From: Paracoccus subflavus
GTDB lineage: Bacteria; Pseudomonadota; Alphaproteobacteria; Rhodobacterales; Rhodobacteraceae
Assembly: GCF_004310345.1 (NCBI RefSeq)
Contig: NZ_SISK01000006.1
Span: 62,001-126,000 of the forward strand
DNA length: 64,000 nt
Reading direction: 5' to 3'
The notes under the pieces were generated by a model. The model made no database searches, was not told the origin of the DNA, and was given only the letters and a program-made list of their open reading frames with translations. Below, piece by piece: positions 18,464 through 28,406 of the stretch; the first letter of the stretch is position 1; each line of letters starts with the position of its first letter. Position numbers and translations under genes: made by a program.

Positions 18464-19375
18464 CTATCCGGCGGCGCGGCGCCGCGCGCTGCTGGCTTGC
18501 AGCAGGGACAGGCAATACAGGACGACCCCGGCCCAGATCATCGGAAAGGCGATCATCTGCGCCATGCCGAAGGGTTCGGCAAAGATCAGGACAGCCGTCA
18601 CGAAGATCATCGTCGGCGCGATGTATTGCAGGATGCCGATGGTGGACAGGCGCAACTGCTTGGCGGCCATCGCATAGCAGATCAGGGGCACCGCCGTGAC
18701 CGGCCCGCAGCCGATCAGAAGGATCGTATCCGCGATGCTGCCCGATGCGAAATGCGACTGACCGCTGACCCCCAGCCAGATCACGAAAGCCAGCGCAAAG
18801 GGCGTCAGGATCAGCACCTCGAGCGTGAAGCCCTGCGTCGGCCCCAGCGGCAGGCTTTTCTTGCACAGCGCATAGATGCCCCAGGTCAGCATCAGGCCCA
18901 GCGCTACCAGGGGCAGCCGGCCCAGTTGCACCGTCAGCACCACCACCGCCAGGGCGGCCAGGGCGATGGCGATCATCTGCACCCTGCTTAGCCGTTCGTT
19001 CAGCAGGAATGCGCCCAGAAAGATGCTGAACAGGGGATTGATGTAATAGCCGAGGGCCGCGTCCAGCGCGTGATTGTTGCCGACAGCCCAGACATAGATC
19101 ATCCAGTTGATCGAAATCAGCGCCGCCGTCAGCGCCGCCATCACCAGCAGGCGCGGCCGGCGCATCGCCTCGCCCACATCTGCCCAGCGGCCCTGCCACA
19201 GCAGCACGGCCAGCGCGATGGGCAGCGACCACAGCACGCGGTGGGCGATCACCTCGGACGGGGGAACGTGGGCAAGCTGCTTCATGAACAGCGGCAGGAA
19301 CCCCCACATCACATAGGTCGCGACGGCCAGCATCAGACCGCGTGGGGAATCACCGGATGGGGACGGAATGCTCAT
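18464..19375 (-). CDS. rarD: RarD-type EamA transporter
   Basis: Inner membrane DMT-superfamily protein of 303 residues with ten hydrophobic segments. RarD landmarks: ATYVMWGFLPLFMKQLAHVPPSEVIAHRVLWS near the start, LISINWMIYVWAVGNNHALDAALGYYINPL, and the GILQYIAPTMIF segment. The name comes from chloramphenicol sensitivity work; physiological substrate unknown. It is set into the pdxJ-era-recO gene run, between DUF1491 and the VOC gene. Confidence 0.9.
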   Translation of the reverse strand: MSIPSPSGDSPRGLMLAVATYVMWGFLPLFMKQLAHVPPSEVIAHRVLWSLPIALAVLLWQGRWADVGEAMRRPRLLVMAALTAALISINWMIYVWAVGNNHALDAALGYYINPLFSIFLGAFLLNERLSRVQMIAIALAALAVVVLTVQLGRLPLVALGLMLTWGIYALCKKSLPLGPTQGFTLEVLILTPFALAFVIWLGVSGQSHFASGSIADTILLIGCGPVTAVPLICYAMAAKQLRLSTIGILQYIAPTMIFVTAVLIFAEPFGMAQMIAFPMIWAGVVLYCLSLLQASSARRRAAG

Positions 19376-19417
19376 GCGATGTGCATAGGCTGCAAATCGA
19401 ATGCACGCCAGATGGGA

Positions 19418-19753
19418 TCAGGTCAGGCCCGGTTCCTGCAGAAGCGTGCGACCGTCGCGGCTTTCGATCTCGATCACCCACAGGTCGGGGTCAAAGCCGC
19501 GCTGCCGGGCGATGGCCGCGTCCACCTGGCCTTCCGGCCCCTGAACCAGCAGATGCCAGGGCCGGCTGTCGCTGTCGAAGTCCCATTCCCGGCCATGCAG
19601 CGCGGCAGTCCCGTCCAGATGCGCGCATTTCACCAGCACCGCGCCCGCCGTGTCGTCGCCGCGCGCGGTCACATAGGCGGGGATGTTCGCCAGCCCCAGC
19701 CGCGCCAGATAGGCCGAAACCCAGATGCCGGTCGCCAGCCTTGGCTCAGGCAT
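19418..19753 (-). CDS. DUF1491 family protein
   Basis: Alphaproteobacterial conserved protein of 111 residues of unknown function. Typical features are TGIWVSAYLARLG near the start, RGDDTAGAVLVK, and the RQRGFDPDLWVIEIESRDGR end. It begins inside the last codons of era (8-base overlap) and so is translationally linked to it; the same order era-DUF1491 is common in Rhodobacteraceae. No catalytic motif is evident. Confidence 0.85.
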   Translation of the reverse strand: MPEPRLATGIWVSAYLARLGLANIPAYVTARGDDTAGAVLVKCAHLDGTAALHGREWDFDSDSRPWHLLVQGPEGQVDAAIARQRGFDPDLWVIEIESRDGRTLLQEPGLT

Positions 19754-20666
19754 CGCCGTCGCGGAAATCGAGACCCATCTCGTTGTACCGTTCGGCCTCG
19801 TCCAGCCAGTTCTCGCGGACCTTCACTTGCAAGAACAGATGGACCCGGCGGCCCATGAACTCCTCCAGATCGGCCCGCGCGGCCTGACCCACGGCCTTGA
19901 TCGTCTCGCCGCCCTTGCCCAGCACGATGCCCTTGTGGCCGGGGCGCGAGACATAGACGATCTGGTCAACCTTGGCCGACCCGTCCTTGCGTTCTTCCCA
20001 GGCTTCGGTTTCGACGGTCAGTTGATAGGGAATTTCCTCGTGCAGGCGCAGGGTCAGCTTTTCGCGGGTGATCTCGGCGGCGATCATGCGCATCGGCAGG
20101 TCGGCGATCTGGTCTTCGGGGTAAAGCCACGGGCTTTCGGGCAAAGTCGCGGCCAGCCAGTCGCGCAACTGGTCGCAGCCATAGCCCTTTTCGGCCGAAA
20201 TCATGAAGGTGCTGACAAAGGGATAGGCCGCGTTCATTTCGGCCGACAGCGCCAGCAGGGTTTCCGCCCTGACGCGGTCGATCTTGTTGATGACCAACCC
20301 CACGGGCGTCTTGCCGTCCAGCCCTTTCAGCGATTCGATGATCGCCCTTGCGCCTTCGGTCAGGCCGCGATGCGCCTCGATCAGCAGCATGATGATGTCG
20401 GCATCCGACGCGCCGCCCCAGGCGGCAGCGACCATCGACCGGTCCAGCCTGCGGCGGGGCCGAAAGATGCCGGGGGTGTCCACGAACACGATCTGCGCGG
20501 CATCATGGATGGCGATGCCCCGGATGCGTGCGCGGGTCGTCTGGACCTTGTGGGTCACGATGCTGACCTTGGCGCCGACCATCTGGTTCAGCAGCGTGGA
20601 TTTCCCGGCATTCGGTTCGCCGATCAGGGCGACGAACCCGGCACGGGTCGGGGTCTCATCGGTCAT
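19746..20666 (-). CDS. era: GTPase Era
   Basis: Essential GTPase (306 residues) that binds 16S rRNA near its 3' end in assembly of the small ribosomal subunit. G1 is GEPNAGKS (16-23), G3 is DTPGIF, G4 is NKID; the C-terminal KH domain contains [23 protein letters not shown]. It overlaps rnc upstream by four bases (20663-20666) and DUF1491 downstream by eight. Confidence 0.97.
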   Translation of the reverse strand: MTDETPTRAGFVALIGEPNAGKSTLLNQMVGAKVSIVTHKVQTTRARIRGIAIHDAAQIVFVDTPGIFRPRRRLDRSMVAAAWGGASDADIIMLLIEAHRGLTEGARAIIESLKGLDGKTPVGLVINKIDRVRAETLLALSAEMNAAYPFVSTFMISAEKGYGCDQLRDWLAATLPESPWLYPEDQIADLPMRMIAAEITREKLTLRLHEEIPYQLTVETEAWEERKDGSAKVDQIVYVSRPGHKGIVLGKGGETIKAVGQAARADLEEFMGRRVHLFLQVKVRENWLDEAERYNEMGLDFRDGDA

Positions 20667-21367
20667 GCGCGGCCCTCCAGCCGGTCCAGCAGCGCCTGCG
20701 CGGCGGCCTGTTCGATGCTGCGTTTGGTGCCCGCGCCCTGGGCCTGAGCCTGCTGGCCGTCGGCCAGGCGGACGGTGATCCGGAAGACCGGGGCATGGTC
20801 GGGGCCGCTGCGTTCGGTCTGTTCATAGGCGGGGGGCGGCATCCCGTGGGCCTGCGCCCATTCCTGCAAGGCGGTTTTGGCGTCGCGGGGATCGTCCTCC
20901 AGCGTGGCCAGCCGGTCGGCCCACAGCCGCAGCACGATCCGGCGCGCGGCGTCGAACCCGGCGTCCAGATAGACGGCGGCCAGAACGGCCTCCATCGCGT
21001 CGGCCAGCACCGCCTCTTTGCGGCGGCCGCCCGACATCATCTCGGACCGGCCCAGCTTCAGCACCTCGCCCAACCCGATCTGGCGGGCGATGGCGGCGCA
21101 GGTTTCGCCCCGGACCAGGGCGTTGTAGCGGGGGGCAAGCTGGCCTTCGCTGGCGGACTGGTCGGCGTCGAACAGCGCCTCGGCCATGACCAGACCCAGC
21201 ACCCGGTCGCCCAGGAATTCCAGCCGCTGGTTGTCGGGCCGGGTTGCGGTGGCGATGGACCCGTGCGTCAGGGCGCGCAGCAGCAGGTCGGGCCGGGCGA
21301 AATCGTGGCCCAGCCGGTCCATGAAGGCGCGGATGTCGGCGCCCACCCTGACCGGGGACGGCCTCAA
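20663..21367 (-). CDS. rnc: Ribonuclease III
   Basis: Double-strand-specific endoribonuclease of 234 residues that processes rRNA and mRNA precursors. The signature [13 protein letters not shown] carries catalytic Glu50 and Asp54; the C-terminal double-stranded RNA-binding domain runs from [14 protein letters not shown] to the end, with [15 protein letters not shown]. It overlaps lepB upstream (21364-21367) and era downstream by four bases each, giving strict translational coupling. Confidence 0.97.
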   Translation of the reverse strand: MRPSPVRVGADIRAFMDRLGHDFARPDLLLRALTHGSIATATRPDNQRLEFLGDRVLGLVMAEALFDADQSASEGQLAPRYNALVRGETCAAIARQIGLGEVLKLGRSEMMSGGRRKEAVLADAMEAVLAAVYLDAGFDAARRIVLRLWADRLATLEDDPRDAKTALQEWAQAHGMPPPAYEQTERSGPDHAPVFRITVRLADGQQAQAQGAGTKRSIEQAAAQALLDRLEGRA

Positions 21368-22158
21368 TCGACCGCCTTGAAGAAGCGGTCGCCGCGCCAG
21401 GTCCAGAAATACAACAGCGACCGGCCCGCGGACGAGAACATGATCCGGTCGGCGCGCCCGATCAGGTATTCGGCGGGCACGAAGCCCAGCCCGCCGATTT
21501 CCTGCGGAAAACGCGAATCCTCGGAATTGTCGCGGTTGTCGCCCATGAAGAAATACTGTCCCTCGGGAACGGTAAAGGCCGGGGTGTCGTCGGCATAGGC
21601 GCCGTCCTGGATGTTCAGGATGTCATGGCTGACGCCGTTGGGCAGCGTTTCGGTGAACCGTTCGCTGATGCAGTCGCCGCCTTCGGGCACCGGGTCGTTG
21701 ACGCAGCGCGGGATCAGGCCCTGCGGTCCCTGCTGCTCCTTGACCTCGACGAACTCGCCCGCCGGGGCGATCGGAACTTCCTGACCGTTGATAAGCAGCC
21801 GGCCGTTGCGCATCTGCACCGTGTCGCCGGGCAGGCCGATCAGACGCTTGATGAAATCGACGCCGCGCGTGGGATGGCGGAACACGACGACATCGCCGCG
21901 CTCAGGCTCGGACCCCAGGATGCGGCCCGAGATCGGGCAAAGCGAGAAGGGGCAGGAATAGCGGGAATAGCCATAGGCCATCTTGTTGACGAACAGGAAA
22001 TCCCCGATCAGCAGCGTGTCCTTCATCGACCCCGAGGGAATCCAGAAGGGCTGGAAGAACAGAGTGCGAAAGATGCCCGCGATCACCAGGGCCCAGAACA
22101 CGGTCTTGACCGTTTCCCAGAGCCCTTCCTTCTTCTTTCCCGCCGTGCTGTCGGCCAT
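21364..22158 (-). CDS. lepB: Signal peptidase I
   Basis: Inner membrane protease of 264 residues that cuts signal peptides from secreted proteins. One membrane helix (about 13-33), then the catalytic serine in [11 protein letters not shown] (Ser44) and the general-base lysine in [12 protein letters not shown] (Lys104); [13 protein letters not shown] is the later family box. A pair of cysteines in [10 protein letters not shown] is typical of alphaproteobacterial forms. AAGGA seven bases before the ATG at 22158 fixes the start; the frame is open further upstream, but that is not gene. Confidence 0.95.
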   Translation of the reverse strand: MADSTAGKKKEGLWETVKTVFWALVIAGIFRTLFFQPFWIPSGSMKDTLLIGDFLFVNKMAYGYSRYSCPFSLCPISGRILGSEPERGDVVVFRHPTRGVDFIKRLIGLPGDTVQMRNGRLLINGQEVPIAPAGEFVEVKEQQGPQGLIPRCVNDPVPEGGDCISERFTETLPNGVSHDILNIQDGAYADDTPAFTVPEGQYFFMGDNRDNSEDSRFPQEIGGLGFVPAEYLIGRADRIMFSSAGRSLLYFWTWRGDRFFKAVD

Positions 22159-22232
22159 GATATCGTCCTTCGTCGTCAAGCGCGGGCGAATGGCCGCATT
22201 GCCGCGTTCTAGGCCACCGGCAGGCCGCAAAG

Positions 22233-22643
22233 TCAAGGTTGCGAGACGAAAGGCCGGGCCTCGATCACCACGAAAGCCTGCGCCCAGGGGTGATCGTCGG
22301 TCAAGGTGACGTGAACGACGGCATGGTGGCCCGGTGGCGTCATCGCCGCCAGACGGTCGGCGGCCCAGCCGGTCAGTTCCATCACCGGCTGGCCGCTCGC
22401 CAGGTTGCTGACCGCCATGTCGCGCCAACTGATGCCCATGGCAAGCCCGGTGCCCAGCGCCTTGGAGCACGCCTCCTTGGCGGCCCAGCGTTTCGCCAGG
22501 GTGCCCGCCTCGTCCCGGCGTCGCGCGGCCTTGGCCAGTTCCACGGGGGTAAAGACGCGGTGGCGAAAGCGGTCGCCAAACCGGTCCAGCGTGCTCGCGA
22601 TGCGGTCGATATTGGCAAGGTCAGTGCCGATGCCCAGGATCAT
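22233..22643 (-). CDS. acpS: Holo-[acyl-carrier-protein] synthase
   Basis: Phosphopantetheinyl transferase (136 residues) that activates acyl carrier protein. [15 protein letters not shown] has the Mg-binding Asp8, and [15 protein letters not shown] has Glu57 and the CoA-binding lysine. The ATG at 22643 overlaps the stop of the upstream unknown gene by four bases. A frame extension to 22763 is antisense-like shadow inside that gene. Seventy-four bases separate it from lepB. Confidence 0.95.
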   Translation of the reverse strand: MILGIGTDLANIDRIASTLDRFGDRFRHRVFTPVELAKAARRRDEAGTLAKRWAAKEACSKALGTGLAMGISWRDMAVSNLASGQPVMELTGWAADRLAAMTPPGHHAVVHVTLTDDHPWAQAFVVIEARPFVSQP

Positions 22644-23065
22644 GAGATGCGGGTCCTGAGTTCGAAATGGGCCAGAAAGACCCCGGCCCAGCCGGGCAGA
22701 CTGGACCAGTGCCAGTTGCCCTTTACTTGCCAGCTTTCTGTCGATTCGTCGAAGAGCGCCCATTCGCGCGCCCAGGCCAGCAGCATGTCATGGGGATAGA
22801 CGAACACCCGATCACCCTGACGAAAGGCGACATGCAGACCCTTGCCCAGATACTTCCTGTCCAGCGTAAGCCGTGCCTTCAACTGCACCCGCAGCACCGT
22901 CTTGCCGTCGATATGACAGGCCAGAAAGTCCGCGCCCTGCCAGTCGTCGCTGAGCCACATCGAATGATAGCCATAGTCGGCAAGGCGCGCCGCGATCTTG
23001 TGGAAGTTGTGGAGTTCTTTCTGCCGCGCGTTCAGCCGGGAATAATCGACAGGCGTGAAGGTCAT
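22640..23065 (-). CDS. Unknown protein, PD-(D/E)XK nuclease-like
   Basis: Conserved-looking protein of 141 residues with no certain family. The pattern GADF (Asp46), then a beta hairpin and [12 protein letters not shown] (Gln61-x-Lys63), with a possible Glu17 in an N-terminal helix, matches the order E...D...(D/E/Q)xK of PD-(D/E)XK nuclease folds. From memory, hypothetical proteins with SDDWQGADF and VQLKGRLTFDKKYLGK occur in many bacteria. It is linked by ATGA overlaps to pdxJ upstream (23062-23065) and acpS downstream (22640-22643), so it is made together with essential proteins. Nuclease activity is inference only; it could be a binding-only fold. Confidence 0.75.
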   Translation of the reverse strand: MTFTPVDYSRLNARQKELHNFHKIAARLADYGYHSMWLSDDWQGADFLACHIDGKTVLRVQLKARLTLDRKYLGKGLHVAFRQGDRVFVYPHDMLLAWAREWALFDESTESWQVKGNWHWSSLPGWAGVFLAHFELRTRIS

Positions 23066-23799
23066 TCCTGCCGCGCCATGTCCATGCAGCGCCGCATTTC
23101 CCGGATCGCCTCGCCCAAGCCGACAAACACCGATTCCGAGATCAGGAAATGGCCGATATTCAGTTCCTTGACTTGGGGAATCGCGCCCACCGGGCCGACC
23201 GTGTCGAAGGTCAGGCCGTGACCCGCGTGAACCTCGAGCCCCAGGCTGTCGGCAAGGCGGGCACCCTGGACAAGGCCCGCCAGTTCGGCGTCGCGGTCCG
23301 CAAGACGCCCCTCGGTGTCATAATCGCAATAGGCGCCGGTGTGCAGTTCGACAACCGCCGCGCCGATGCGGGCGGCGGCCTCGATCTGGGCGGGGTCGTG
23401 GCCGATGAACAGCGACACGCGGCAGCCCGCCTCGCGCAGCGGGGCGATGAAGTCCGCCAGCATCGATTCGTTGCCCGCCACGTCCAGGCCGCCCTCGGTG
23501 GTGCGTTCCTCGCGCTTTTCGGGCACGATGCAGACGGCATGGGGTCGGTGGCGCAGGGCGATGGCCTGCATTTCGGCGGTGGCCGCCATTTCCAGATTCA
23601 GCGGCAGCGTCAGGTTCGCCATCAGCGCGTCGATGTCCGCGTCGCTGATGTGGCGGCGATCCTCTCGCAAATGGGCGGTGATGCCGTCGGCTCCTGCGGC
23701 CTCGGCGATTCGGGCGGCGCGCAGGGGGTCTGGCCAGGGGGTGCCGCGCGCATTGCGGATGGTTGCGACGTGATCGATGTTGACGCCAAGACGCAGCAT
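23062..23799 (-). CDS. pdxJ: Pyridoxine 5'-phosphate synthase
   Basis: TIM-barrel enzyme of 245 residues that closes the ring of vitamin B6 from 1-deoxyxylulose 5-phosphate and the PdxA product. [21 protein letters not shown] opens the protein; [12 protein letters not shown] and [15 protein letters not shown] are the substrate-binding loops; [14 protein letters not shown] and [16 protein letters not shown] close it. The ATG at 23799 gives family length; upstream in-frame codons to 23877 are not conserved. It heads the run pdxJ-unknown-acpS-lepB-rnc-era. Confidence 0.96.
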   Translation of the reverse strand: MLRLGVNIDHVATIRNARGTPWPDPLRAARIAEAAGADGITAHLREDRRHISDADIDALMANLTLPLNLEMAATAEMQAIALRHRPHAVCIVPEKREERTTEGGLDVAGNESMLADFIAPLREAGCRVSLFIGHDPAQIEAAARIGAAVVELHTGAYCDYDTEGRLADRDAELAGLVQGARLADSLGLEVHAGHGLTFDTVGPVGAIPQVKELNIGHFLISESVFVGLGEAIREMRRCMDMARQE

Positions 23800-23831
23800 G
23801 GGAACCCTCGAGCAAACAGTTTGGCGACAGT

Positions 23832-24656
23832 CTAGCGAGGTGCGGGCGGGGGTGCCAGTTCCGTGGCGACGGCCCACCAGCCATGCTGTTTCAACGCCGC
23901 GGCGGCAATCCGGGCCTGTTCAGGCGTTTCGTATAGGCCAAAGCAGGTCGCCCCCGACCCCGACATGCGGGCGAATGCCGCATTCGTGGCGCGCAGGCCG
24001 TCCAGAACCCGCCCGATCACCGGGGCAATGGACAGGGCGGCGGGCTCCAGGTCGTTGCGCGTCTCGGCAAGCCAGCCGATCAGGTCGCCCAGCCCGGCCA
24101 GGCGCGGGATGTCGGGCAGGCCCGGATGGTCGCGCCGCTCTGTCGCGGCAAAGACCCGCGGCGTGGACAGCGCGATGCCGGGATTGACCAGCACCACGGC
24201 AATGGCAGGCAGCGCCGGCAGCGGCGTCACGATCTCGCCCACGCCTTGCATCCGTGCAGGGCCAGACCCCAGGCAGACCGGCACGTCGGCCCCCAGTCTT
24301 TCAGGATTTTCAGGGACAGCATGGCCCATCCGCGCCAGCCCCCGCAGCACCGCCGCGGCATCCGCGGACCCCCCTCCGATGCCCGAGGCGACCGGCAGGT
24401 TCTTGGTCAGCACCAGATCAGCACCCGCCCCTGCCAGCCTTGCGGCGCGCAGGCACAGGTTGTCATCGGTGGGCAGCCCTGCGGCGAAAGGTCCGTCGAT
24501 CCGCAGCGACAGCGGGCCGGGCGACAGCGCGATCACGTCGCCGATGGATGCGAAAACCACCAGCGAATCCAGCAGGTGATAGCCGTCCGGGCGCCGGCCC
24601 GTGACGTGCAGCGCCAAATTCAGCTTGGCCCGCGCCAGTTCCACAAGGGGGGGCAT
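23832..24656 (-). CDS. ispE: 4-diphosphocytidyl-2-C-methyl-D-erythritol kinase
   Basis: GHMP kinase of 274 residues in the non-mevalonate isoprenoid pathway. [20 protein letters not shown] at the N-terminus, the ATP loop [16 protein letters not shown] (about 85-100) and [14 protein letters not shown] near the C-terminus are the three family motifs. It follows the TPR gene by three bases and precedes pdxJ by 32, so one transcript from the ETF-QO side is likely. Confidence 0.95.
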   Translation of the reverse strand: MPPLVELARAKLNLALHVTGRRPDGYHLLDSLVVFASIGDVIALSPGPLSLRIDGPFAAGLPTDDNLCLRAARLAGAGADLVLTKNLPVASGIGGGSADAAAVLRGLARMGHAVPENPERLGADVPVCLGSGPARMQGVGEIVTPLPALPAIAVVLVNPGIALSTPRVFAATERRDHPGLPDIPRLAGLGDLIGWLAETRNDLEPAALSIAPVIGRVLDGLRATNAAFARMSGSGATCFGLYETPEQARIAAAALKQHGWWAVATELAPPPAPR

Positions 24657-24659
24657 CGA

Positions 24660-26483
24660 TCAGTTGCTGGCGGCCGCCTGCGGCGCGGGGGCCGATGCGT
24701 CGGTGGCCGCAGGCGCGGCCGCTTCTTCGGCCAGCACCTGGTCCAGCCCGCGATCCAGCTTTGCACGGATACGGTCGGGATCGACATCATCGGTGCCCGT
24801 GGGTTCCAGCGACAGGGCACGCTGCCACTGGATTTCGGCCTCGCGGTGGCGGCCGACCTTCCAGTAGATATCGCCCAGATGGTCGTTCACCAGCGGGTCT
24901 TCGGACATCGACAGGATGGCGCGTTCCATCGGCGCCACGGCCTCGTCATAGCGGCCCAGCCGGAAATAGGCCCAGGCCAGCGAATCCAGGATATAGCCGT
25001 CGTCCGGCGACAGCGCGACCGCCTGTTCGATCAGGGCCAGTGCGCGGTCCAGGTTCTTGCCCCGGTCGATCCAGCTATAGCCAAGATAGTTCAGCAGGCT
25101 GGCATCCTCGGGGCGGATCTCGATTGCGGCCAGGAAATCGGCCTCGGCCCGATCGAACTGCTGCGACCGCTCCAAGGCAATACCTCGCGCATACAGCGGG
25201 AACCACCGCGCCTCGGCTGGCGCATCCTTTAGCAGATTCAGCGCCTTATCATAGGCAGGCACCGCCTGGGCAAATTTTTCCTGTCGGCGCAGTACGTCGC
25301 CCAAGGCGATCCAGGCTTGCGGCAGGTCGGGATAGGCGGCGGTCAGCGACAGGGCGGCCTTGCCGGCCTCCTCGGACCGGCCGGCACCCGTCAGGGTCTC
25401 GATGCGAACCAGTTCGGCCGCCGGACGCATCTGCCCCATGCGGCGCAGGGCATCGAATTCGGGTTCCGCCAGATCGAACTGCTGGCGTTCCTGCAGGATC
25501 TGGGCCACCATCAGGCGCGCTTCGGCGGTTTCAGGCGACAGCCAGGCCGCCAGACGGGCATGGATCAGCGACAGGGGTTCGGGGTCGGGACTGGAGGCTA
25601 GCGCGGCGGCAAAGGTCAGGAAAACCTGGGCGATGCCGTCGGCGGGCGTCCTGACCACATCGAAGGACACGGGCTGTCCCGCCTTCAGCCGGTCGCGAAG
25701 CGTCAGAAGCTGCGGCTCGGCCTCGACCCCCGGAATGGCCTCGATCATGGCGACGGCCTCGTCGCGGCGGTCCAGTTGTGCCAGAACCTGCGCGCGGGCG
25801 GCAAAACCCAGCAGATGCGCGCCGGTTGTCTCCTCGGCCAGCAGCGCCGCCGCCCCCTCGTGATCGCCGACATGCGCCCGGGCCAGCGCCAGGTGATAGT
25901 TCACCATCGGCGCGACCCCCGGCGACCCCGCCAGACGCTCGAACTCGGCCAGCGCATCAGAGGCGCGGCCCGCCCCCAGAAGGGCCCAGCCGCGCATCAT
26001 GCCCGCCAGGAGGTCGGCCTCGGCCTCGGTATCGGCGGGGGTGCCCAGATCGGCCAGCAGCCCGTCCCAATCGCCCCGATGAACCCGTTCGGCCTGCTGA
26101 ATCAGGCGGGACAGTTCGGTCGGCTCGCCATCGGTGGCGATGCGCCGGGACAGGTCGACGGCGCGGTCGATTTCTCCGGCGGAAACCAGGGACACAAGCG
26201 CGCTGTCCTGAAGGAACCGGTCGCCGGGATCATGGGCCACGGCCTGCACGAAGAACCGGGCGGCGGCCTGAAAGTCGTTTTCGACCACTGCCATGCGCGC
26301 GGCCAGGAACGGCCCCGCCAGGCCAAAGGCCTGCGGCGCAGGGGCCGGAACTGGCACGTCTGCAGCGGCCGCGTCCTCGGCAGGGCGCGGCTCGGGGCGG
26401 TCCTGGGCGGCCAAGGCGGAAGCCGATGCCAGAAGGGCGGCGATCACGGCCAGGGCCGGGCGGGTCAGGGTCAAGGCATCCAT
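24660..26483 (-). CDS. Secreted tetratricopeptide-repeat protein
   Basis: Protein of 607 residues with a signal peptide (LALAVIAALLASASALAAQ region, cut near residue 27), then a long all-helical region of degenerate and later clear TPR units, for example ASLLNYLGYSWIDRGKNLDRAL and DPLVNDHLGDIYWKVGRHREAEIQWQRAL. TPR arrays bind proteins, here in the periplasm or at the outer membrane. No enzyme motif. The start at 26483 is chosen because it begins the signal peptide; upstream ATG at 26537 adds basic sequence without homology. It lies between the ETF-QO gene and ispE, an order common in this family. Confidence 0.85.
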   Translation of the reverse strand: MDALTLTRPALAVIAALLASASALAAQDRPEPRPAEDAAAADVPVPAPAPQAFGLAGPFLAARMAVVENDFQAAARFFVQAVAHDPGDRFLQDSALVSLVSAGEIDRAVDLSRRIATDGEPTELSRLIQQAERVHRGDWDGLLADLGTPADTEAEADLLAGMMRGWALLGAGRASDALAEFERLAGSPGVAPMVNYHLALARAHVGDHEGAAALLAEETTGAHLLGFAARAQVLAQLDRRDEAVAMIEAIPGVEAEPQLLTLRDRLKAGQPVSFDVVRTPADGIAQVFLTFAAALASSPDPEPLSLIHARLAAWLSPETAEARLMVAQILQERQQFDLAEPEFDALRRMGQMRPAAELVRIETLTGAGRSEEAGKAALSLTAAYPDLPQAWIALGDVLRRQEKFAQAVPAYDKALNLLKDAPAEARWFPLYARGIALERSQQFDRAEADFLAAIEIRPEDASLLNYLGYSWIDRGKNLDRALALIEQAVALSPDDGYILDSLAWAYFRLGRYDEAVAPMERAILSMSEDPLVNDHLGDIYWKVGRHREAEIQWQRALSLEPTGTDDVDPDRIRAKLDRGLDQVLAEEAAAPAATDASAPAPQAAASN

Positions 26484-26558
26484 CCCGAAATCACGAAATC
26501 GTCGGCAGACCCTAACGCCCGCCCGCCGTTCAGGCAACGCCCCGGCCGCCTTTCCGGA

Positions 26559-28229
26559 TCACATATTCGGGTAATTCGGTCCGTCGCCGCCCTGGGGGGT
26601 TGTCCAGACGATGTTCTGGGAGGGGTCCTTGATGTCGCAGGTCTTGCAGTGCACGCAGTTCTGGAAGTTGATGACAAAGCGCGGACCTGATGCGTCCTCG
26701 ACCACCTCGTAGACGCCCGCCGGGCAATAGCGCTGCGCGGGCTCGGCGTATTCGGGCAGGTTCACGGCGATCGGGACCGTGGGGTCCTTGAGCCGCAGGT
26801 GGCAGGGCTGGCTTTCCTCGTGGTTGGTGAAGGAAAAGGCCACGTTGGTCAGCCGGTCGAAGCTCAGCTTGCCGTCGGGTTTCGGATAGTCGATCGGCTG
26901 GAAATCCCGCGCCTTGCCGGTGGCCTCGGCGTCCGTCTTGCCGTGCTTCCAGGTCCGCAGGATGTTGCGGCCGGTCAGGCCCGCCCCCCACATGTCCATG
27001 CCGCCCAGCACCAGGCTGGGCCAGAGGCCATGACGCGACCAGGCCGGCTTGACGTTGCGCACCTTCTTCAGGTCGCGTCCGATCTCGCCCTCGCGCACGG
27101 CCCTGTCATAGTCGGTCAGCCGGTCGCCCGCGCGTCCCGCCGCAATCGCCGCCGCCGCCGCATTGGCCGCCTCGATCCCCGACAGCATGGCGTTGTGGTT
27201 GCCCTTGATGCGCGGCACGTTGACCATGCCGGCCGAACAGCCCAAGAGCACGCCGCCGTTGAAGCTCAGTTCCGGCAGCGACTGCCAGCCCCCCTCGCTG
27301 ATCGCGCGGGCGCCATAGCTGATGCGCTTGCCGCCCTCCAGCAGGTCCGCCACCATCGGGTGGTGCTTGAATCGCTGGAACTCCATGTAGGGATAGAGAT
27401 ACGGGTTCTCGTAGTTCAGGTGCACCACGAAGCCCACCATCACCAGGTTGTCCTCGTCGTGATAGATGAAGCTGCCGCCGCCGGCGTTCCTGCCCAGCGG
27501 CCAGCCCATCGTATGGACCACCCGGCCCTGATGGAACTTTTCGGGGCGGACCTCCCAGATCTCCTTCATGCCCAGGCCGTATTTCTGCGGCTCGTGACCT
27601 TGGGACAGGTTCAGCTTGTTGATGATCTCCTTGGCCAGCGACCCGCGCACGCCTTCGCCGATCATCACGTACTTGCCGTGCAGCTCCATGCCGGGCTCGT
27701 AATGCGGGCCGGGCGTGCCGTCCGACAGCAAGCCCATCTCGCCCGCGACCACGCCCTTGACGCGCTCGGTGCCGTCCTCGTTCTGGGCCCAGACGACCTC
27801 GCTTGCCGCCATGCCCGGAAAGATCTCGACGCCCAGCTCCTCGGCCTGTTCCGCGAGCCAGCGGCAGACGCGGCCCATCGAGACGATGTAATTGCCGTGG
27901 TTCGACATCAGCCGCGGCATCGGCCAGTTGGGCACCCGGACCTGGCCCGCCGCGCCCAGCACGTAGAAATTGTCGTCCGTGACCGCCGTCCTGACCGGGG
28001 CGCCGCGCTCTCTCCAGTCGGGGATCAGCCGGTCCAGCCCCACCGGGTCCAGCACCGCCCCCGACAGGATATGCGCCCCCACCTCGGACCCCTTTTCCAG
28101 CACCACCACCGACAGGTCGGGGTCCACCTGCTTGAGCCGGATCGCCGCCGACAACCCCGACGGCCCCGCCCCCACGATCACAACGTCATACTCCATCGAC
28201 TCGCGGAAAGGACGCGGATGAGAGGTCAT
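26559..28229 (-). CDS. etfD: Electron transfer flavoprotein-ubiquinone oxidoreductase
   Basis: Membrane-associated flavo-iron-sulfur enzyme of 556 residues that passes electrons from ETF (fed by acyl-CoA and amino acid dehydrogenases) to ubiquinone. FAD site VVIVGAGPSGLSAAIRL near the N-terminus; the quinone-site region contains GVRGSLAKEI; the C-terminal 4Fe-4S cluster cysteines are in RYCPAGVYE and NCVHCKTCDIKDPSQNI. GGAG seven bases before the ATG at 28229 sets the start; earlier in-frame ATGs would add 78 unconserved residues. It diverges from greA, and the gap holds a strong inverted repeat. Confidence 0.96.
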   Translation of the reverse strand: MTSHPRPFRESMEYDVVIVGAGPSGLSAAIRLKQVDPDLSVVVLEKGSEVGAHILSGAVLDPVGLDRLIPDWRERGAPVRTAVTDDNFYVLGAAGQVRVPNWPMPRLMSNHGNYIVSMGRVCRWLAEQAEELGVEIFPGMAASEVVWAQNEDGTERVKGVVAGEMGLLSDGTPGPHYEPGMELHGKYVMIGEGVRGSLAKEIINKLNLSQGHEPQKYGLGMKEIWEVRPEKFHQGRVVHTMGWPLGRNAGGGSFIYHDEDNLVMVGFVVHLNYENPYLYPYMEFQRFKHHPMVADLLEGGKRISYGARAISEGGWQSLPELSFNGGVLLGCSAGMVNVPRIKGNHNAMLSGIEAANAAAAAIAAGRAGDRLTDYDRAVREGEIGRDLKKVRNVKPAWSRHGLWPSLVLGGMDMWGAGLTGRNILRTWKHGKTDAEATGKARDFQPIDYPKPDGKLSFDRLTNVAFSFTNHEESQPCHLRLKDPTVPIAVNLPEYAEPAQRYCPAGVYEVVEDASGPRFVINFQNCVHCKTCDIKDPSQNIVWTTPQGGDGPNYPNM

Positions 28230-28315
28230 GGCGGGGCTCCTTGGCTTGATCTTCATCAGCATGTAGCGTTTCGGCCACGACGCGGCAATGCTGACGCGGC
28301 GGCCAAAATTTGCCG

Positions 28316-28355
28316 CCGATTTGCCGCGCGGGGTTGCAAAGCTGCGGCAAATCGG
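28316..28355. promoter_or_regulatory. 12-bp perfect inverted repeat between etfD and greA
   Basis: CCGATTTGCCGC (28316-28327) is the exact inverse of GCGGCAAATCGG (28344-28355), with 16 bases between, and a third partial unit (AATTTGCCGCC) lies just before. It sits in the divergent promoter region, so it may be a shared operator or an RNA hairpin in the greA leader. The repeated TTTGC/GCAAA core is distantly like the TTTGCAAA sites of acyl-CoA regulators of this family, but the match is weak. Confidence 0.55.
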
Positions 28356-28380
28356 GTCACGCTGGCGACAAATCGGCCCC

Positions 28381-28406
28381 GCCCCTGCCATCCGCATGGC
28401 AGGGGC
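28381..28406 (+). terminator. Strong hairpin in the greA leader
   Basis: GCCCCTGCCAT (28381-28391) pairs perfectly over 11 bp with ATGGCAGGGGC (28396-28406) across CCGC, followed by TTTGCCTTG. It lies 50 bases before the greA start. It could be an attenuator or terminator in the greA leader, comparable in position to the leader terminator of E. coli greA, or a terminator for RNA begun upstream. Confidence 0.55.
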
